Shown: one piece after another, positions 60,267 through 64,000 of the stretch
Layout: the number at the start of each line of letters is the position of its first letter
Numbering within the stretch: the stretch's first letter is position 1
NCBI GenBank assembly: GCA_013400155.1
Contig: VXBM01000096.1
Span: 1 to 64,000 of the forward strand
Source: Helopsaltes ochotensis
Taxonomy: Eukaryota > Chordata > Aves > Passeriformes > Locustellidae
Length of the DNA stretch: 64,000 bases
Reading direction: 5' to 3'
Notes under the pieces: model-generated
The model's input: the letters and a program-made list of their open reading frames with translations, nothing else
What the model was told of the DNA's origin: nothing
The model's database searches: none
Program-made: the position numbers and the translations under genes

Positions 60267-60479
60267 TAGTTTTACAAGCTAAAACTTAATTCATCTAACT
60301 TAAGTGAAATCTGAAAATCTCTATTTCAGTGGCAGACACTAATGCCAAACAGAAAGCCTGGAGTTAAATGAGCTTCCCAACACGTGCCGCAGTGATTTAA
60401 TTAAGAGTGTGAGCGACACAGAGAGGGAAGGGCTGGGAACTGGGGGTGCCAGGGCTGAAGAAACCCGTGGATTTGAACT

Positions 60480-60600
60480 CATCCTTGTGGCCTTCGCTGC
60501 ATCCTCTCCAGCAGCTCCTCGTTTTTCCTGTGCTAAGGAGCCCAGAACCGGACACAGAACTTCACGACAGGGCCGTTCCCTGCCTGGGGCAAGGCCAGCG
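60480..60600 (-). mobile_element. CR1 LINE fragment, reverse orientation
   Basis: 'gctgcatcctctccagcagctcctcgtttttcctgtgctaaggagcccagaaccggacacagaact' is the reverse complement of a frequent CR1 3' segment. It runs straight into the ANKRD40 CpG island. Confidence 0.6.
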
Positions 60601-60970
60601 CTTCCCGCCCTCCCCAGGCTCAAGATGGCGGCGGCCATGAGGGCCGGAACTAGGCCCCGGAGAGGGAAGGGTTCAGCTCCGCCGCGCTGAGGCAGCTCGG
60701 CCCCTCCCGACGGGCTCCGTAGCGGCGGGGAGGGGCCGCAGCCGGACCCGGCCATGAGCGGCGCGGCGGAGGCGCGGGAGCTGGAGGAGCGGCTGCGAGA
60801 GGCGGCGGCCCTGGGGGACGTTGCGGAGGTGCGGCGGCTGCTGGGCGCGGGGGCGGACATCGACTCCCGCAACGAGATCAATGGCTGGTGAGGGGCGGCC
60901 GCGTGGCGCAGGGTCCCGCCGTTTCGGCGGACGAGGGTGGAGTGGAGTGAGCTACTCCGGTGACGCAGCT
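60590..60970. promoter_or_regulatory. ANKRD40: CpG-island promoter of ANKRD40
   Basis: A short GC- and CpG-rich block surrounds the first coding exon. It contains the word CAAGATGGCGGC (60620-60631), a YY1-type motif often found at housekeeping starts, and GC-rich Sp1-like runs (GGCGGGGAGGGG near 60724). No TATA box is seen. The island begins directly after a CR1 fragment. Confidence 0.7.
60754..60887 (+). CDS. ANKRD40: ANKRD40 exon 1 (coding part)
   Basis: ATG at 60754 in a good context (GGCCATGAG). It codes 44 residues plus two bases of a tryptophan codon (AATGGCTG then GTGAGG). Confidence 0.93.
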
Positions 60971-63900
60971 CTTGTGTTTCTTACCTTTCCCATTTGCAAA
61001 TACAGAAAAGCTAATCTCGGGAAGCTCGGAGATTTACTGCTAAAGAGGATCACGATAAAAGCAGGTCACCCTCTTTTCACCTGTCACTGCGTGCTTGCTC
61101 AAGGTCCCAGTCCAGTCGCTTGTATGGGACAGTAGTGGGAGTCACTCTGCAAGGCAAAGGGGGGCCCTGCACTGCACAACTTAGATTCAGAACTTTAAAA
61201 AGTGCCGCAATGAAGGAAACTATTCCCAGTTCTCACTTTACGTATAACTGGGGTGAAGTAGGACGGGGCTGATGAGAAGGAGCCGGGGCAATGAATCTCA
61301 ACCCTTCTGCTTCCTTCCCGCAGGACCTGTCTGCACTGGGCCTGTAAGCGGAACCATGCCCAAGTGGTGTCCTGCCTGCTGGAGGCTGGTGCAGACAAGC
61401 ACGTCCTCACTGCTAAGGGGGAGCTGGCAGCACAGCTGACATCGAAACCAGACATCCGCAAGATTTTGGGAGGTACTGCTCCAATCTTAAAAGTAATCCA
61501 GAATTCTTGGTCTAAACACTAAGACGTTTTTATTGCTTTTATCTGAGGCAGTAATAGGCAAAACCTTGGCTAGGACCATTATATCTCATTAGATAGCTCT
61601 GATTATAACTGGAATTTGTATCTGGGCAAATAGATGTGGGGATTTAAGGTAGGAAGGTCTTGTGTTCTGAGCTGTGTCACCAAGAAGTTGAAGAGCTGTA
61701 TGCTTTGGGAAGTGTGCTGCTGCACTCCTGTTTGCTGTCATTAAGCTAAAGCTGGCATGCAGGCTGCAAATAATGGGGGCTTTCACAATTGTATAATTTG
61801 CTGTGGTCTGACCATGATCAGTATTACAAATCCCCTCAGAACAACTTTATCAGTCAGGAAGTTATGCCTCCTGAGCACTTTGTTATAGCGTGACTTGCTG
61901 GTATAGTTAATTTGTGCCCTGTAATTCTGCCATCTTACCCTTTTCATATGCACAGCAAACCCAGTAAAGATGCGTGTGACACTCCTGACCAAGAGCAAGT
62001 GCCATCAGCATCTAGGTACTGTGCTCCAGATTAAAATTCTAAATTGCATGTGCTGTCTTCTGCAATTGCACTTAATTGCTCTGTACAATGATCTGCTCTT
62101 ACATCAACAGTCTAGGCTTATCCTTCACAAGGTTGCAGCTAAATCATGACTCAGGTTCCAACAGTTATGCCTGAAGGAAAGGCATGTTCTTACATGATAT
62201 TTTTGCTTTCTTTTGGGCTCATCACTCGGGCTTAGTTTGTGGCAAACGACTCACCTGTTTTTAACATCTAAACTGTCAAGCACATGTGGATGGACTCTGT
62301 TCACAGTCGTCTTATTTTTCTATCTGTTAAGTTTTCCTGTGTTTCCTGGTGAATAAACATATCACTTACCTTCTCTCCCATTTTTATTCTGGGAGTGCGG
62401 TATCATTGAGCAGATCTTTCTGAACTGCTTTGACATCACTATGTTCTATAATCCTCAGGCAGGAATGTCACTTACTGCAGTGCTTTTATGCAAGAGCTGA
62501 GTTTGTTTGGGTATTACAGCAAGTAGTCACTTCCCTGAAGAATAGTGGGTTGAATTTGCTGGCCTAGGTCATAATAAACTATTTACAGCAGTGCTATTGA
62601 AAGGATTTTAAAAAGAGATTCAATAAAGGACTACTGGTCATCCAATTAATTTGAAAGCACTGGAATAACACTGCTAGGAATGATGTGTCTTTCAAAGGTT
62701 ATTTTTTCCTCCCACTTAGTTTTTACAAAACAGAATATACAGAAGACATGTATAGGTTTTTCTTTCAGTGTTTTCTTTCACTTTACAGCTACAGGCCTCC
62801 CAAGTGTTACAGGCTTCTGAAACATCAGTGTAATTCTTTGGTAACACTGGAATGTGATAATAGGAAAACTAACTATATTCAAAATGAGAAAGATCTATCC
62901 AGTAACATGATGGGTTTTTTTCTCTCTCCATCCCCTACCCCTCATTTTTGAACTTCATCAACAGAGGAACAAACTGAATGTCAAGGAGCGAAGGATTTAA
63001 ATTTACCCATTGTTGCAAACTACTTGGTCACTCCACCATTCTCTAACATTTACACTGAAAAAAGCATTCCAGGCAGCTTGGCAGAATCCCAGAATGAAAG
63101 TGCTTCCATCTCTTCTGCTTCCCAGAATGAAACTAGCCCTTGTCCATCAGCAACTCAGGCTGAAAGCATCTGCACGGCCATGTCATGCAGCAGCAACGAG
63201 ACTTTCCCAGCACTGGATGCTGAATCCAGGCCACCCTCTATGCCCACCATCACTGCAGCCTCAGCATTTTCCAGCCCAAGGATGCCCTATGGCCCTAGCT
63301 GTCCCCTTGCCATGCCCTCCAGCCTGGGGCTCTGCTTCCCAGGAATGTCCGTCCAGGCTGTGTCTCTGCAGTCAGATACCACTCCCAGCAGCCCTGCACC
63401 TGCCTTCCAGCCCTTCTTTATCAGCGGAACATTCCCATATAACATGCAAGGTAAAGAGGCGCCATGTCTTATAGTTCTATTACAGTTACTGGGTGAACAA
63501 TGAAGTAAAGTAATCATTTCACTTCAGACTCTTAGTAGAATAGAGATGTTGAATTCTGCGGCCAAAAGTGCCCTGAACTTTCTTCTGCTTAGTAAGTAAA
63601 ATGTTTTGTTACACCATATTTTAACCATGGCAATACTTTGCAAAGCAATGGAAAGATCAGTCCATGTAACATGAAAAATTAAATTCTGCACTACATTTGC
63701 ATCAAATGTAGCTCTGGTAGTTTGATAACAACTTTGTGACTGGATGGATCAGTTTCACCAGTGTTAACATGGTTGTCCTGTATATTTTTGCTGGAAGCTT
63801 CTGTTAACTGCACAGTATTTCTCAGTGAAATCACAGCGATTGTGTTAAAAAACCTGAATTCAGAAGATAATGGTAAATACTGTAGTGTTAGGTTTGAGTT

Positions 63901-64000
63901 GGTTGTCTTTTTTGTTAAGCTTTTAACTGTTTCTCTGTCAGAACTTGTGCTTAAGGTCAGAGTCCAGAACCTGAGAGACAATGACTTCATTGAGATTGAA
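60754..64000 (+). CDS. ANKRD40: ANKRD40, ankyrin-repeat protein, 5' part (continues past the right edge)
   Basis: Four exons in the window encode the N-terminal and central parts of ANKRD40: 60754-60887, 61324-61472, 62965-63450 and 63942 onward. All junctions are GT...AG with matching phases. The start MSGAAEARELEERLREAAAL leads into ankyrin repeats (GDVAEVRRLLGAGADIDSRN, then GWTCLHWACKRNHAQVVSCL and onward). A Ser/Pro/Thr-rich linker with no predicted fold follows, then the conserved C-terminal module begins with ELVLKVRVQNLRDNDFIEIE. The molecular role of ANKRD40 is poorly known; the ankyrin part suggests protein binding. The stop codon lies outside the window. It is divergent from WFIKKN2. 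Confidence 0.95.
61324..61472 (+). CDS. ANKRD40: ANKRD40 exon 2
   Basis: The acceptor TTCCTTCCCGCAG precedes GACCTGTCTGCAC, completing the tryptophan codon and giving TCLHWACKRNHAQVVSCLLE and onward to KPDIRKILG. The donor is GGGAG then GTACTG. Confidence 0.94.
61473..62964 (+). other. ANKRD40: ANKRD40 intron 2
   Basis: About 1.5 kb of AT-rich sequence with no recognised gene or repeat. The 436-base intron 1 (60888-61323) likewise holds nothing recognisable. Confidence 0.75.
62965..63450 (+). CDS. ANKRD40: ANKRD40 exon 3, Ser/Pro-rich linker
   Basis: It starts after CATCAACAG with an in-frame EEQTECQGAKDLNLPIVANY and runs for 162 codons through a Ser/Pro/Thr-rich region (for example NESASISSASQNETSPCPSA), ending SGTFPYNMQ. 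The donor is AAG then GTAAAG. This linker varies most between species. Confidence 0.92.
63942..64000 (+). CDS. ANKRD40: ANKRD40 exon 4, truncated by the window edge
   Basis: It follows TTTCTCTGTCAG and reads ELVLKVRVQNLRDNDFIEIE to the last base, continuing beyond the window. This opens the conserved C-terminal module of ANKRD40 and ANKRD40CL. Confidence 0.9.

Overview
The window is bird nuclear DNA, probably from a songbird and from the chromosome that matches chicken chromosome 18. The evidence is three genes with avian/vertebrate protein sequence in the conserved neighbourhood TOB1 - WFIKKN2 - ANKRD40 (human 17q21.33), several CR1 LINE 3' ends, and endogenous-retrovirus LTRs of the kind common in passerine genomes. 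There are no bacterial genes, CRISPR arrays or operons.

Layout. Positions 1-15.2 kb lie upstream of TOB1. They hold three LTR or LTR-like pieces (1-258, 3738-4502 with a 5-bp target duplication, and about 11281-11861), two adjacent CR1 ends (about 2945-3235), and a set of plus-strand exon-like segments (6574-6742, 10301-10399, 10792-10838, perhaps 14651-14741). Their splice sites and reading frames fit together for the first three, and I do not recognise the predicted protein. TOB1 follows: a CpG-island promoter with CRE-like sites, CCAAT boxes and a TATA box (15.2-16.5 kb), a non-coding first exon, a 2.3-kb intron, one coding exon (18569-19540, 323 codons) and an AT-rich 3' UTR to about 20370. 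From 20.4 to 41.8 kb there is a 21-kb stretch without a gene I can support, containing scattered CR1 pieces, microsatellites and one striking perfect hairpin (31375-31424). WFIKKN2 lies on the minus strand (41846-45649, two coding exons, 571 codons) with a TATA box near 46.0 kb. From 46 to 59.7 kb there is again no gene I can support; this part includes an 85-base G run containing an N. An LTR-like element on the minus strand (about 59700-60266) and a CR1 piece lie just before the CpG-island promoter of ANKRD40, whose first exons run from 60754 off the right edge.

Function. TOB1 is an intracellular antiproliferative adaptor linking PABPC and CPEB proteins to the CCR4-NOT deadenylase. WFIKKN2 is a secreted multi-domain inhibitor that binds myostatin and GDF11. 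ANKRD40 is a poorly characterised ankyrin-repeat protein. They are separate transcription units; TOB1 and WFIKKN2 are convergent, WFIKKN2 and ANKRD40 divergent. The main surprises are the unidentified spliced candidate gene beside TOB1, the template-switch hairpin, the apparent absence of LUC7L3 from its expected place between WFIKKN2 and ANKRD40, and two extreme homopolymers that may be assembly artefacts.
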